Below, in pieces: positions 23,433 to 33,470 of a DNA stretch of 64,000 bases. Every line of letters starts with the position of its first letter. The first letter of the stretch is position 1. The translations under genes were made by a program, and so were the position numbers. Source of the stretch: Sphingopyxis sp. (GTDB lineage Bacteria; Pseudomonadota; Alphaproteobacteria; Sphingomonadales; Sphingomonadaceae); NCBI GenBank assembly GCA_016793775.1, contig JAEULK010000022.1:1-64000 (forward strand), in the 5' to 3' direction. The notes beneath the pieces are model-generated. The model saw only the letters and a program-made list of their open reading frames with translations. It was not told the DNA's origin and made no database searches.

Positions 23433-25979
23433 TCAGAAGCTGACCTTGATCGTCCCGCCCCAGGTCCGGGGATCGCCGACCTGGCCGGCGATCAGGCCGG
23501 TGTTGCCCGGGGCGACCTGCAGCAGTTCGATATAGTTGACGTCGAAGGCGTTGCGCACCCAGCCGAAGACATCGAGGCCGTCGCTGCGGAAACCGACGCG
23601 GAAGTTGGTGAGCGCATAGCCCTTCACATTCGTATAGATCGACGGCGAGGCGTTCGAATTCCAATGCGAGCGATAATTGCCGTCGATCCCCGCATAGACC
23701 TGCCCGTCCTTGGCGAACAGCGTGACCGGTGCATTGGCTTCGGCGCCATAGGAGAAGGCATATTTCGACACGCCCGGCAGGCGCTGGCCCGAAATATCGC
23801 ATTGGCGCGGGCTGAGCGCCCCGGGAACGCCAGGCTGCGAATAGTCGGGCGTCGCGTTGGCGCCCTGAAGCGTCCCCCCCGACAGTTCGGGCGGGCACGG
23901 CGCGTTGGTGAACTTCTTGTATTTGGCGTCGGTATAAGCACCGTTCGCATAGGCCGTGAAGCGGTCGCTCGCGACGATCTTCAGGTCCGCCTCGATGCCC
24001 TGCGTCGTGACCTTCTCGGCATTGGCAAGATAGCCGCGCACCGTACCGAACTGGCCGCCATTCACCGTCGCCTGGAAATTCTTGATCTCGGTGCGATAGG
24101 CGGCGAGGTTGAAGGTCGCCCGGCGATTGAGGAACTGGGTTTTCAGCCCCACCTCGAAATGGTTGATCGATTCGGGCTTCACCGTGCTGGCGTCGAAATT
24201 GACGGTATTATCGGCGTTGAGCGGCAGACCGTTCTGGTTGATCCCCAGCGTCTTGAAGCTCTTGGCATAGGTGGCATAGGCCAGCACGTCGGGCGCGACC
24301 TTGTAATTGACGTTGAAGTCATAGGTGAAGTTCCACGCGCTGTCCGACGGCGCGCTCGTCTGCGGCTGATAGATGCCGCACTGCGCCGCGAGCACCGAAC
24401 CCGCCACCGGGGCGGGGGTGCAGGAAATGACGTTGCCGGCGCCATTGGTCACGATGCGCTGATAGAAACCCGATTTCTTGTCATAGTTGACGCGAATGCC
24501 CGGCTGGATGGTCAGCGCGTCGGTCACCTTCCAGCTTGCCTGGCCGAACAGCGCCGCGCTGGTACTCTTCAGGAACTGGGTGTTGGTAGCAGTCAGGCCG
24601 TTGAGCACGTTGGGATCGTTGGCGAGTGCGCCGGTCAGGCTCCACTTGCTGGCATCGGCCCCCTGCTGTTCGGTGCCCTGCGTGTCGATCCGCTGCTTGA
24701 AACCGAACAGGCCGACGACGAAGTCGATCCGGTCGCCTTCGTAATTGTAGCGGAATTCCTGACTATACTGGTCCTGCTGCGACGGGTTCTGCGATTTGGA
24801 GACGATCGACAGGCCGGTGAAGTCGCGGTCGTTCTCGGGCTTCCAGTCCCAGAAGCGCCAGGCAGTGATCGAGGTGAAGGTGCCGGCACCGACATCCCAT
24901 TTCGCCCGCGCCGACACGCCGCCGATCTTGTTGCCGGCGTTGAGGCTGGCGTCGATGTCGCTGAGGCGGTCATAGGGATTGGTGCTCGGCACGGCATAGT
25001 TGCGCCCCGGGTTGGCGGCGTTCACGGCGGCGACCAGCGCGTCATATTGTCGTGCGAGCGCGCGCTGGGTGCGACCGACACGGACATAGGTGGTGCCGCA
25101 GCATTCGGGATTCTGCTGGCTGTAATCGCCCGACAGCGTGATGCTCAGATCCTCATTGGGCTGGAACAACAGCTGGCCGCGCAGGCCCAGATTGTCCTGC
25201 TCGTTAATATAGCGGTCGCTGACGACATTATAGAGCGTGCCGCGGCGGCTGGTCGTCGCGATCGCAATGCGCGCGGCGATCTTGTCCGACAGCGGCCCCG
25301 AAACCGCGGCCTTGGCCTGACGGAAATTGAGGTTGCCGACGCTGACTTCGGCGCGGCCCTCGAAATCGAAAGTCGGCTGGTTGGTGGTGATGTTGATCGC
25401 ACCCGCGGTGGTGTTCTTGCCGTACAGCGTGCCCTGCGGCCCGCGCAGCACTTCGACCTGCTGGACGTCGAGGAAGTCGAAGGTCGCGGCGGCAACGCGC
25501 GAATTATAGACGTCGTCGACATAGATGCCGACGCCCTGCTCGAAACCGTCGCTGGTCAGCCCGAAGGGCACGCCGAGGCCCCGGATGTTGACCGAGGTAT
25601 TGCGCGGGTTCGAGGTATAAACCTGCAGCGTCGGTGCAAGCTGCTGCAACTTCACGACGTTGAAGTTGCCGGTGGCCTCGATCGAATCACCCCTGATGAC
25701 CGAGATTGCGACCGGCACTTCCTGCGCGGTTTCCTGGCGGCGGCGCGCGGTGACGATGATGATGTCGCCGCGGCTGACATCGTCGTCGTCGGTTTGCGAG
25801 GCGGCGTCGGCAGTGGCCGCATCGGCGGTCGCAGCGGTCGCCGCGACAAGGGCTTCATCGGCACTGTCGGCCGCCGCTTCCTCGGCCGCAGCGGGCGTGG
25901 CGCCGAGTGCGAGAAGGAAGGAAAGGGTAACGGCCGAAGCTTGCGCGCGGCGGCGAACGGAAGGATATTTCGAGGTCAT
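23433..25979 (-). CDS. TonB-dependent receptor
   Basis: 848 residues from ATG 25979, preceded by AGGAAAA. Signal peptide about residues 1-35 (SFLLALGATPAAA), then an Ala/Asp-rich linker (to about 70) and the TonB-box-like DIIIVTARRR. The plug domain follows with VNIRGLGVPFG, VEVLRGPQGTLYGKNTTAG. The remainder is the 22-strand barrel ending in an aromatic residue (TIKVSF). This is the sphingomonad-type outer-membrane receptor and its ligand cannot be read from the sequence. A YezD-family gene lies 102 bases upstream in the same orientation and may be co-transcribed, hinting at a sulfur-related substrate. Confidence 0.93.
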   Translation of the reverse strand: MTSKYPSVRRRAQASAVTLSFLLALGATPAAAEEAAADSADEALVAATAATADAATADAASQTDDDDVSRGDIIIVTARRRQETAQEVPVAISVIRGDSIEATGNFNVVKLQQLAPTLQVYTSNPRNTSVNIRGLGVPFGLTSDGFEQGVGIYVDDVYNSRVAAATFDFLDVQQVEVLRGPQGTLYGKNTTAGAINITTNQPTFDFEGRAEVSVGNLNFRQAKAAVSGPLSDKIAARIAIATTSRRGTLYNVVSDRYINEQDNLGLRGQLLFQPNEDLSITLSGDYSQQNPECCGTTYVRVGRTQRALARQYDALVAAVNAANPGRNYAVPSTNPYDRLSDIDASLNAGNKIGGVSARAKWDVGAGTFTSITAWRFWDWKPENDRDFTGLSIVSKSQNPSQQDQYSQEFRYNYEGDRIDFVVGLFGFKQRIDTQGTEQQGADASKWSLTGALANDPNVLNGLTATNTQFLKSTSAALFGQASWKVTDALTIQPGIRVNYDKKSGFYQRIVTNGAGNVISCTPAPVAGSVLAAQCGIYQPQTSAPSDSAWNFTYDFNVNYKVAPDVLAYATYAKSFKTLGINQNGLPLNADNTVNFDASTVKPESINHFEVGLKTQFLNRRATFNLAAYRTEIKNFQATVNGGQFGTVRGYLANAEKVTTQGIEADLKIVASDRFTAYANGAYTDAKYKKFTNAPCPPELSGGTLQGANATPDYSQPGVPGALSPRQCDISGQRLPGVSKYAFSYGAEANAPVTLFAKDGQVYAGIDGNYRSHWNSNASPSIYTNVKGYALTNFRVGFRSDGLDVFGWVRNAFDVNYIELLQVAPGNTGLIAGQVGDPRTWGGTIKVSF

Positions 25980-26081
25980 GGCAATTTTCCTGTTGCTTTG
26001 ATGATGCGCGAAAATTGCCACATCCGGCGATCCGGTCTGCGGCAGTTTCAGGTAGGGCAAGGCGCCCCGTCGGGAGGTGGT

Positions 26082-26252
26082 CTAGTTCGGGTAGCGGTGG
26101 CGCTCGGTCACATCGACCTGCACCAGCTTGCCCTCGTGAACGGTGAGCTGAATGGCACCGAAGCGCAGCTTTTCGAGGGCGTCGAGCACCGTCTGGACAG
26201 CGCGCGATGTCGCCTCTGCGCTGCCAGTTGTCTGGTTGGATGAAGCGGACAC
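26082..26252 (-). CDS. YezD-family (DUF2292) small protein
   Basis: 56 residues from GTG 26252, which follows AGGGAAAGGG; an ATG at 26288 would give 68 residues. The core VLDALEKLRFGAIQLTVHEG and the end DVTERHRY are the YezD/DUF2292 pattern. In other bacteria this family occurs near sulfur-assimilation genes and is of unknown mechanism. Here it precedes a TonB-dependent receptor. Divergent from a flavin oxidoreductase gene. Confidence 0.85.
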   Translation of the reverse strand: MSASSNQTTGSAEATSRAVQTVLDALEKLRFGAIQLTVHEGKLVQVDVTERHRYPN

Positions 26253-26443
26253 TTTTTTCCCTTTCCCTTGCGATTCGCCCGGCAGCATATGCCAAGTGAT
26301 TTAGTTGACAATGATTGATTTGCTTTCTGCGCCGAAAGGTTCGGTTCGCGCGGCCAAGCGAAAACATGCCGCGACGCCGCATTTCCGCGCTTGCCGACGC
26401 TAGGGATTGCGCCCGAGTCCCCGGGCTGGCAAAGGCGGGGGCG

Positions 26444-27448
26444 ATGACAAAAATTAACGATCTGATGGCGCGGGGAACCGCCCTTCTGGGCAGCGATTAC
26501 GCGATTTTATGCGGGGCGATGAGCTGGGTTTCGGAGCGCAACCTGGTCAGCGCGATCAGCAATGCCGGCGGTTTCGGGGTCATCGCCTGCGGCGCCATGA
26601 CACCCGAATTGCTCGATACCGAAATCGCCGCGACCAAGGCGCTCGCAACGCGGCCGTTCGGGGTCAATCTGATCACCATGCATCCGCAATTGTTCGATCT
26701 GATCGACGTTTGTACGAGGCATGATGTCGGCCATGTCGTCCTCGCCGGCGGCCTCCCGCCCAAGGGCAGCCTGGAGGCGATCAAGGCCTCGGGGGCGAAG
26801 GTCATCTGCTTCGCGCCGACGCTGGCGATGGGGAAAAAACTGATCCGTTCGGGCGTCGATGCGCTGGTGATCGAGGGAATGGAGGCCGGCGGCCATATCG
26901 GCCCGGTATCGACCAGCGTGCTGGCGCAGGAAATCTTGCCGACGCTCGCCGACGAAGTGCCGGTGTTCGTCGCGGGCGGCATCGGGCGCGGCGAGGCGAT
27001 CGCGGGTTACCTCGAAATGGGCGCGTCGGGGGTTCAACTCGGCACGCGCTTCGTGTGCGCGACCGAAAGCATCGCGCATCCCAGTTTCAAAAAGGCTTTC
27101 ATCCGCGCCTCGGCGCGCGACGCGGTGGCCAGCGTCCAGATCGATCCGCGGCTGCCGGTGATCCCGGTGCGCGCGCTGAAGAACGCCGGGACCGAGGAAT
27201 TCACCGCCAAGCAGCGCGAAGTCGCGAACCGGCTCGACGGCGGCGGCATCGACATGGTCGAGGCGCAGCTGCAGATCGAACATTATTGGGCCGGCGCACT
27301 CCGCCGCGCGGTGATCGACGGCGACGTCGAGAACGGCTCGTTAATGGCAGGGCAATCGGTCGGTATGGTAACATCCGAAGAGTCCGTGGGGGATATTATC
27401 GCGTCACTGGTGCAACAGGCCGAAGCGGCCTTGCACGCGCGGGGTTGA
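26444..27448 (+). CDS. NAD(P)H-dependent flavin oxidoreductase (nitronate monooxygenase family)
   Basis: 334 residues from ATG 26444. A TIM-barrel FMN enzyme related to 2-nitropropane dioxygenase/nitronate monooxygenase and FabK. Visible motifs: GAMSWVSERNLVSAISNAGG (residues about 22-41), IEGMEAGGHIG (about 144) and VFVAGGIGRGEAIAGYLEMG (about 176-195), the phosphate-binding loop of FMN. It could be a nitronate monooxygenase or another flavin reductase, and the barrel motifs do not decide. The gene is preceded by upstream in-frame sequence to 26315 that lacks a ribosome site and is not included. Confidence 0.88.
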   Translation: MTKINDLMARGTALLGSDYAILCGAMSWVSERNLVSAISNAGGFGVIACGAMTPELLDTEIAATKALATRPFGVNLITMHPQLFDLIDVCTRHDVGHVVLAGGLPPKGSLEAIKASGAKVICFAPTLAMGKKLIRSGVDALVIEGMEAGGHIGPVSTSVLAQEILPTLADEVPVFVAGGIGRGEAIAGYLEMGASGVQLGTRFVCATESIAHPSFKKAFIRASARDAVASVQIDPRLPVIPVRALKNAGTEEFTAKQREVANRLDGGGIDMVEAQLQIEHYWAGALRRAVIDGDVENGSLMAGQSVGMVTSEESVGDIIASLVQQAEAALHARG

Positions 27449-27481
27449 TGCCGCATCCTGATGCGGCTGGGGAGTGAAGCC

Positions 27482-28267
27482 ATGAAATTGTTGCGGAAAA
27501 TCATCGTCGTCGGACTGCTCGCGAGTATCGCGGCATGCGCTCCGCCGCCTCCCCCGCCGGCACCACCGCCGCCTCCCCCGCCACCGCCGCCGGTCATCAT
27601 CGTGCCGCCGCGCCCGCTGCCGCCGGGCAATGCCGCGACGACCCAGATCCTGCCCGGCCGCTCGTTCGACGGCCGCTTCGTCACCGCGAACAGCAACATC
27701 ACCGGCGACCGCGCCTTCTGGCAGATGAAGATCGCGCTGAACGTCGCGGCGATCGGCTGCCGCGGGCTCGAGGAAGCGACGATGGTGTCGGGCTACAACA
27801 TGATCATCAAAAATCATGGCAAGACGATCAAATCGACCGAGAAGGCCGTGATCTCCCAGCTCGGCAAGGAAACCAAGACCAATGGCGTCGCGGCGCGGGA
27901 CCGGCTATCGACGCAATTGTTCAACTATTTCGCGCAGCCGCCGGCGCAGGCCGCCTTCTGCGCACGCGCCAACGAGGTCGCGCAGATCGTTGCCACCACC
28001 CCCGCGGCCGACGTCGTCGCGCAGGCACCGGGCCATCTCGCCCGGCTCGACCAGCCCTTCATCGATTTCTATGAGGCTTACGCCCGATATCAGCTTGATG
28101 TGATGGAGTGGGACGCCAGATATGCCCCGCCGCCGCCGATCATGACCGCACCGGCGCCGCTGACGACCAACCCCGGTATCCTCTATGCGCCGACGATCGG
28201 CACGCCGACGGCACCCGGCACGGCCTATGGTCCGGCCACGACCCCGGCGACCAATCCGGGCAGCTAG
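27482..28267 (+). CDS. Proline-rich lipoprotein of unknown function
   Basis: 261 residues from ATG 27482 with a GGGGAG site. Lipobox LLASIAAC (Cys at about residue 19), then a run of proline with few interruptions (PPPPPPAPPPPPPPPPP, about residues 21-37) that could span the periplasm as a rigid stalk. The globular part has Cys pairs (IGCRGLEEAT, FCARANEV) that may bond. The C-terminus is again Pro/Thr/Gly-rich. No domain recognised. It lies 33 bases after the flavin enzyme and 57 before ptsP. Confidence 0.75.
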   Translation: MKLLRKIIVVGLLASIAACAPPPPPPAPPPPPPPPPPVIIVPPRPLPPGNAATTQILPGRSFDGRFVTANSNITGDRAFWQMKIALNVAAIGCRGLEEATMVSGYNMIIKNHGKTIKSTEKAVISQLGKETKTNGVAARDRLSTQLFNYFAQPPAQAAFCARANEVAQIVATTPAADVVAQAPGHLARLDQPFIDFYEAYARYQLDVMEWDARYAPPPPIMTAPAPLTTNPGILYAPTIGTPTAPGTAYGPATTPATNPGS

Positions 28268-28324
28268 GAAATATTGCACGCGCCCTTGGCGTCGGGGCGC
28301 GGCTTCTGTTAGCACGGTCGGGAC

Positions 28325-30619
28325 ATGACCAACGCCCCGCCTCCGCCCTCGACCGCCGCCCAGTCGGCGCGCACGATCCTGACGCGGCTGCACGAGGTGA
28401 TGGCGGCGCGCACCCATGCGCAGGGCAAGCTCAACCAGGTCGTCGGCATCATCGGCGAATGCCTCGATAGCGAGGTCTGCTCGATCTATCTGCTGCGCGA
28501 GGGCGCGCTCGAACTTTATGCGACGCGCGGGCTGAAGCAGGAGGCGGTGCACGTCACCCGCCTCGGCCTCGGCGAAGGGCTGGTCGGCACGATCGCCGAG
28601 CAGATCGAGACGCTGAACCTCGACGAAGCCGCCGCGCACCCCGACTTCTCCTATCGCCCCGAAACGGGCGAAGAGCTATTCCACAGCTTTGCCGGCGTGC
28701 CGATCATCCGCCGCGAGCGCGCGGTCGGCGTGCTCTGCGTCCAGCACGCCGATCCGCGACGTTACGACGATATCGAAATCGAGACGCTTCAGACCGTCGC
28801 GATGGTGCTGTCCGAGCTGATCGCCAACGCCGATCTGGTCGACACCACCGCGCGCATCGACGCCGCCGAGGCCGACCAGTCGAGCCAGCGGCTGACAGGA
28901 CAAAAGCTCGTCGACGGCATGGGCCGCGGCGTCGCGGTGTTTCACCAGCCACGGGTCGTCATCGAACATACTGTCGCGGAGGATACCGAGGCCGAGCGCC
29001 ACCGCGTCTATGCCGCCTTCGACAAAATGCGCGAACAGATCGACCGCATGGCCAGCCAGGCCGAATTCGGGGTCGGCGGCGAGCATGACGAAGTCCTCGA
29101 GATGTACAAGATGTTCGCGTATGACGAGGGCTGGTCGCGGCGGATCAACGAGGCGATCGACAGCGGCCTGACCGCCGAGGCGGCGATCGAACGCGTCCAG
29201 CAGCGCACCCGGATGCGGATGCGCCAGATCGACGATCCGCTGCTGCGCGACCGCATGCACGATCTGGAGGATCTCTCGAACCGCCTGATCCGCATCGTTT
29301 CGGGCCAGCTCGGCACCGCGGCGCAAATGGGGCTGCGGCACGATTCGATCCTGATCGCGCGCAACCTCGGCCCTGCCGAGTTGCTCGAATATGACCGCCG
29401 CCGCCTGAAGGGCGTGGTGCTCGAGGAAGGTTCGCTGACCGCGCATGTCATCATCGTCGCGCGCGCGATGGGGGTGCCGGTGATCGGGCGGGTGCGCGAC
29501 GTGCGCAGCGTCATCCGCGATGGCGACATGCTGCTGCTCGACGCGGGCGACGGCACGGTCCACGTCCGCCCGACCGCGTCGATCGACGACGCCTTCGACG
29601 CCAAGCTGGAAGTGTCGCAAAAGCGCCGCGCCAACCTCGCCGCGCTGCGCGACCTGCCCGCGGTGACCAAGGACGGGGTGCCGATCGAGCTTATGATCAA
29701 CGCCGGGCTGCGCGAGGATATCGCCGCGCTCGACCTGACCGGCGCGCGCGGCATCGGCCTGTTCCGCACCGAATTCCAGTTCCTGGTCTCGGCGACGATG
29801 CCGCAGCGCGAGCGCCAGCAACGCCTCTATCGCGACGTGCTCGACGCGGCGGGCGACCGGCCCGTCATCTTCCGCACCGTGGACATCGGCGGCGACAAGG
29901 CGCTGCCCTATATGAACACCGACACGGTGCTCGAGGAAAATCCGGCGATGGGCTGGCGCGCGCTGCGCCTCGCGCTCGAACGCGAAGGCTTGCTGAAGGT
30001 GCAGGCGCGCGCACTGATGGAGGCCGCCGCCGGGCGGACGCTGAACGTCATGTTCCCGATGGTGTCCGAACCCTGGGAATATGAAGCGGCGCGTGCGCTG
30101 TTCGTCGGCCAGCGCGCTTGGCTCGCCAGCCACAACAAGAAATTGCCCGTCGCCATCCGCTATGGCGCGATGCTCGAAGTGCCGGGGCTCGCCGAAACGC
30201 TCGACCTGATGCTGCCGCACCTCGATTTCCTGTCGATCGGCACCAACGACCTGACGCAATTCCTGTTCGCCGCCGATCGCGCCCACCCGCGGCTTGCCGA
30301 ACGTTACGACTGGCTGTCGCCGACGGTGATGCGCTTCCTGTCGCGGGTCGTGAAGACCGTGGCGGGGTCGAAGGTGACGCTGGGCGTTTGCGGCGAAATG
30401 GGCGGCCGCCCGCTCGAAGCCATGGCATTGCTTGGTATCGGGATCGAGCGGCTGTCGATCACCCCGGCGGGCGTCGGTCCGGTAAAGGCGATGATCCGCT
30501 CGCTCGATCTCGGCGCGCTACGCGCCGACATTCCGGCGATCCTCGCGCAGCCTTCTTCGACCCCGCGCGGCCAATATGAGAATTGGGCGAAAGCCCACAA
30601 CGTCGATCTTGGCGACTAA
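28325..30619 (+). CDS. ptsP: Phosphoenolpyruvate-protein phosphotransferase PtsP (EI-Ntr)
   Basis: 764 residues. First enzyme of the nitrogen phosphotransferase chain, autophosphorylated from PEP and passing phosphate to NPr and EIIA-Ntr. N-terminal GAF domain (about residues 25-170, VCSIYLL..., GVPIIRRERAVGVLCVQH). The EI phosphohistidine domain has SLTAHVIIVARAMGVP with His at about residue 374. The C-terminal PEP-binding TIM barrel has GLFRTEFQFL, NPAMGWRALR, and GTNDLTQFLFAADR, with the CGEMGG site at the end. No NPr or EIIA gene is in the window. The next gene overlaps its 3' end. Confidence 0.96.
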   Translation: MTNAPPPPSTAAQSARTILTRLHEVMAARTHAQGKLNQVVGIIGECLDSEVCSIYLLREGALELYATRGLKQEAVHVTRLGLGEGLVGTIAEQIETLNLDEAAAHPDFSYRPETGEELFHSFAGVPIIRRERAVGVLCVQHADPRRYDDIEIETLQTVAMVLSELIANADLVDTTARIDAAEADQSSQRLTGQKLVDGMGRGVAVFHQPRVVIEHTVAEDTEAERHRVYAAFDKMREQIDRMASQAEFGVGGEHDEVLEMYKMFAYDEGWSRRINEAIDSGLTAEAAIERVQQRTRMRMRQIDDPLLRDRMHDLEDLSNRLIRIVSGQLGTAAQMGLRHDSILIARNLGPAELLEYDRRRLKGVVLEEGSLTAHVIIVARAMGVPVIGRVRDVRSVIRDGDMLLLDAGDGTVHVRPTASIDDAFDAKLEVSQKRRANLAALRDLPAVTKDGVPIELMINAGLREDIAALDLTGARGIGLFRTEFQFLVSATMPQRERQQRLYRDVLDAAGDRPVIFRTVDIGGDKALPYMNTDTVLEENPAMGWRALRLALEREGLLKVQARALMEAAAGRTLNVMFPMVSEPWEYEAARALFVGQRAWLASHNKKLPVAIRYGAMLEVPGLAETLDLMLPHLDFLSIGTNDLTQFLFAADRAHPRLAERYDWLSPTVMRFLSRVVKTVAGSKVTLGVCGEMGGRPLEAMALLGIGIERLSITPAGVGPVKAMIRSLDLGALRADIPAILAQPSSTPRGQYENWAKAHNVDLGD

Positions 30620-32330
30620 CCCGCCGGAGGCCACCGCGCCCTCCCATCCCCATTGGCCCGGACGATCGGCGCTGGCGTTTGTCCTGCTGGCACTGGTCGC
30701 CGTTGCCATGATCGCGCCGATACTGGGCATCACGGCCGATGCGCCTGGACTCAGCGATTTCTTGTGGCGGCAGCAAGATTGGCCGGTGGTCGCGGCGCTC
30801 GGCCTGCTGCTGGCGCTGTTGCGGCGTGTCCGCGGGGGGACAGCTTGGAAGCCGACACTATGGCCCTTTTGGGGTTTCGCACTGGTCGCGCTGACCGTCT
30901 TCGCTACGGCTTGGGCAGGGCATTATTTGGTGATGGTGGGCTATGACCTCAGCCGCGATGAGCAGATGGTGTTGTTCGACACCGATATCCTGCGACGCGG
31001 CGCGCTGGTCGCTGCCCTGCCGACCGAATGGGTCGCTTATGCCGATCCGCTGAACCGCGTCTTCACCCTGCCCGTCGCAGATCGGGCCATGTGGGTGTCG
31101 GGCTATCTTCCGGGCAATGCCGCATTGCACGCGATGGCGGCAATGCTGGGCGATGTGCATCTGACCGGGCCGCTGCTGGCGGCGCTCGCACTGTTGGCGT
31201 TGGCCGATATCGCGCGGCGGCTGTGGCCCGGCGACGGAGCGGCGCAATGGGTCGCCGCCAGCACGCTGGCGCTGTCGGCACAATTTCTGATCACCGCGAT
31301 GACGACCTATGCGATGACTGCGCATCTGGCGCTCAACCTCCTCTGGCTGGCGCTGTTCCTGCGTGATCGCTGGTGGGCTTATGCCGCCGCCCTGCTGGTC
31401 GGCTTCGTTGCGACGGGGCTGCACCAGCCGGTGTTTCACCCGCTGTTCGTTGTTCCTTTCCTGTGGTGGCTGGTCGAGCGGCGGCGCTGGCCGGTGCTCG
31501 GTCTCCTAGTCGCTGGCTACGCCGCCATCGGGCTGTTCTGGCTGTGGTGGCCGGGCATGGTCGCGGCGCAAGCGGGTGGCATGGCCGCAGGCGTGAGCGG
31601 CGGATTGGTCGAACGCGCGCGCGACATGATTCTGGCGTGGGATGTCGGCGGAATTTGGTTGATGGCGCTCAACCTGCTGCGCTTTGCGGCGTGGCAACAT
31701 CTTTTGCTGCTGCCGCTCGCCGCCGCGGGAATCGCGGCGGGGTGGCGGCGCGACGGGCTGGTGCGGGCGTTGATCCTGGGACCGCTGCTGACGATCGCGG
31801 CCATGCTGTTGTTGCTCCCCTATCAGGGGCATGGCTGGGGCTATCGTTATCTGCACGGACTGATCGGGAATTTATGCCTCCTCGCGGGCTTCGGTTGGAT
31901 CGCGCTGCGCGATGCGGGGCTGGGCAGCCGCCAGCTATGGAGGGGCGCAAGCGCGGCAACGCTGATCGCAATCCTCTGGCTCGGCTCGAGCGCGCATCGC
32001 ATGGTTGCGCCCTATGCGGCGATCGACCGGCGGATCGCGGCGAGCGCGGCCGACATAGTGCTGATCGACGATCATGCCGCCATTTTCGCTCAGGATTTGG
32101 TCTATAATCCGCCGTGGCTCGATCGCCGCCCCGTGCGGCTTGCCGTGTCGGCGATGCCCAGGCCCGGCGCGGCGGAGATTTGCGTCGGCAAAAGCGCCGC
32201 CTTTGTCGGCGCTGACGAACTGGCGCCCATCAACGCCTATTTCGGTCAACCATCCTCGCCCGACCACCGGCCCGCCAAAAAGGCGCACGAGATATTGATG
32301 CTGATCGAATGCACCGAGGTGCCGCTGTGA
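30576..32330 (+). CDS. Multi-spanning GT-C-like glycosyltransferase candidate
   Basis: Up to 584 residues. The start is uncertain: ATG 30576 overlaps ptsP by 44 bases without a ribosome site; TTG 30609 would overlap by 11. About 11-13 hydrophobic helices; the first long external loop has SRDEQMVLFDTDILRRGALV, an acidic Asp-Glu pair of the kind found in GT-C sugar transferases (ArnT/PMT-like), and the C-terminal 100 residues are soluble. The stop overlaps the GT4 start by four bases (GTGA), so the two are coupled. The donor is probably a polyprenyl-phosphate sugar, by inference. Confidence 0.65.
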   Translation: MRIGRKPTTSILATNPPEATAPSHPHWPGRSALAFVLLALVAVAMIAPILGITADAPGLSDFLWRQQDWPVVAALGLLLALLRRVRGGTAWKPTLWPFWGFALVALTVFATAWAGHYLVMVGYDLSRDEQMVLFDTDILRRGALVAALPTEWVAYADPLNRVFTLPVADRAMWVSGYLPGNAALHAMAAMLGDVHLTGPLLAALALLALADIARRLWPGDGAAQWVAASTLALSAQFLITAMTTYAMTAHLALNLLWLALFLRDRWWAYAAALLVGFVATGLHQPVFHPLFVVPFLWWLVERRRWPVLGLLVAGYAAIGLFWLWWPGMVAAQAGGMAAGVSGGLVERARDMILAWDVGGIWLMALNLLRFAAWQHLLLLPLAAAGIAAGWRRDGLVRALILGPLLTIAAMLLLLPYQGHGWGYRYLHGLIGNLCLLAGFGWIALRDAGLGSRQLWRGASAATLIAILWLGSSAHRMVAPYAAIDRRIAASAADIVLIDDHAAIFAQDLVYNPPWLDRRPVRLAVSAMPRPGAAEICVGKSAAFVGADELAPINAYFGQPSSPDHRPAKKAHEILMLIECTEVPL

Positions 32331-33463
32331 AGATCGCGATCATCTATGACTGCCTTTTCCCCTGGACGATCGGCGGCGCCGAGCGCTGGCTACGCGATTT
32401 GGCCGAGGGGCTGGCGAAGCGCGGGCATGAGGTCAGCTATATCACGCTGCAACAGTGGGACAAAGATGCGCCACCGCACATCCCGGGGGTCGAGGTGATC
32501 GCGGTCGGCCCGCGACTGGATCTGTACAGGGATGGAAAGCGGCGCATATGGCCGCCGCTGTGCTTTGGTATCGGGGTGTTCTGGTACCTGTTGACCTGCG
32601 GGCACCGCTATGACCGCGTACATCTGTGTAGCTTTCCCTATTTTGCGCTGCTCGCCGCCGCGCTTCTGTGGCCGCTCCAGCGCTACAGCCTGTCGGTCGA
32701 CTGGTTCGAGGTTTGGACACGTGACTATTGGCGCGATTATCTTGGCAGGATCGGCGGACGGATCGGCTGGTGGGTGCAAAAGCTGTGCGCGAAGACGTCC
32801 CAAACGCCGCATTGCTTCAGCCGCGTCCACGCCGCGCGGCTGCGCGAAATTCGCGGGCGCGACGATGTGCTCATGTTGAGCGGGCTGTATAACGGCGCCG
32901 AAGGCAGCGGCCTGCCCGTCGCGGCGGTGCCGCCGACGCTCGTCTATGCCGGGCGGATGATTCCGGAAAAGCGGGTGCCTTTGTTCGTCGAGGCGATGGC
33001 ACTGGCGGTCCGCGAAGAACCCGCGTTGCGTGCGACGATTTTCGGCCGCGGTCCCGAACTAGCCATCGTCGAAGCGCGGATCGCCGAACTGGGACTGACC
33101 GACATTGTCGCCCTTCCCGGCTTTGTCGCAGAGGAGGTCGTAACCGCAGCGATGGACGGGGCAACCGCGATCGTTCAGCCGTCCGGGCGCGAGGGCTATG
33201 GCTTGGTGATCGTCGAGGCATCGGCGCGCGGGGTCCCTGCGGTGGTGATCGACGGTCCCGACAACAGCGCGGTCGAGCTGGTCGATGCCGACGTGAATGG
33301 ATTCGTGGCCGCCGAACCGACGCCGCCGGCGTTGGCCGAGGCGATGCTGGCGGCGGTCCGCGGCGGCGATGCCTTGCGCGAACGGACGCGGGAGTGGTGG
33401 AACGCCAACCGTCGGCGACTGTCGATCGAAAGCTCGATCGCCGCCATAGACGCGACGCTGTAA
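32327..33463 (+). CDS. GT4-family glycosyltransferase
   Basis: 378 residues from GTG 32327, overlapping the previous stop. N-terminal Rossmann domain MKIAIIYDCLFPWTIGGAER with the GGAER acceptor-loop motif. The C-terminal donor-binding domain shows VYAGRMIPEKRVPLFVEAM, IFGRGPELAIVEARI and PSGREGYGLVIVEASARGVP (EX7E-like Glu pair). It transfers a sugar from a nucleotide-sugar donor to an envelope glycan or lipid. Donor and acceptor cannot be read. It converges with GtrA, which ends eight bases away. Confidence 0.9.
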   Translation: MKIAIIYDCLFPWTIGGAERWLRDLAEGLAKRGHEVSYITLQQWDKDAPPHIPGVEVIAVGPRLDLYRDGKRRIWPPLCFGIGVFWYLLTCGHRYDRVHLCSFPYFALLAAALLWPLQRYSLSVDWFEVWTRDYWRDYLGRIGGRIGWWVQKLCAKTSQTPHCFSRVHAARLREIRGRDDVLMLSGLYNGAEGSGLPVAAVPPTLVYAGRMIPEKRVPLFVEAMALAVREEPALRATIFGRGPELAIVEARIAELGLTDIVALPGFVAEEVVTAAMDGATAIVQPSGREGYGLVIVEASARGVPAVVIDGPDNSAVELVDADVNGFVAAEPTPPALAEAMLAAVRGGDALRERTREWWNANRRRLSIESSIAAIDATL

Positions 33464-33470
33464 CGACGGC

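Noticed and set aside
27540-27620. Proline-codon run taken for a repeat or CRISPR-like array
   Set aside because: It is the proline-rich stalk of a lipoprotein in one continuous frame; no spacer structure.
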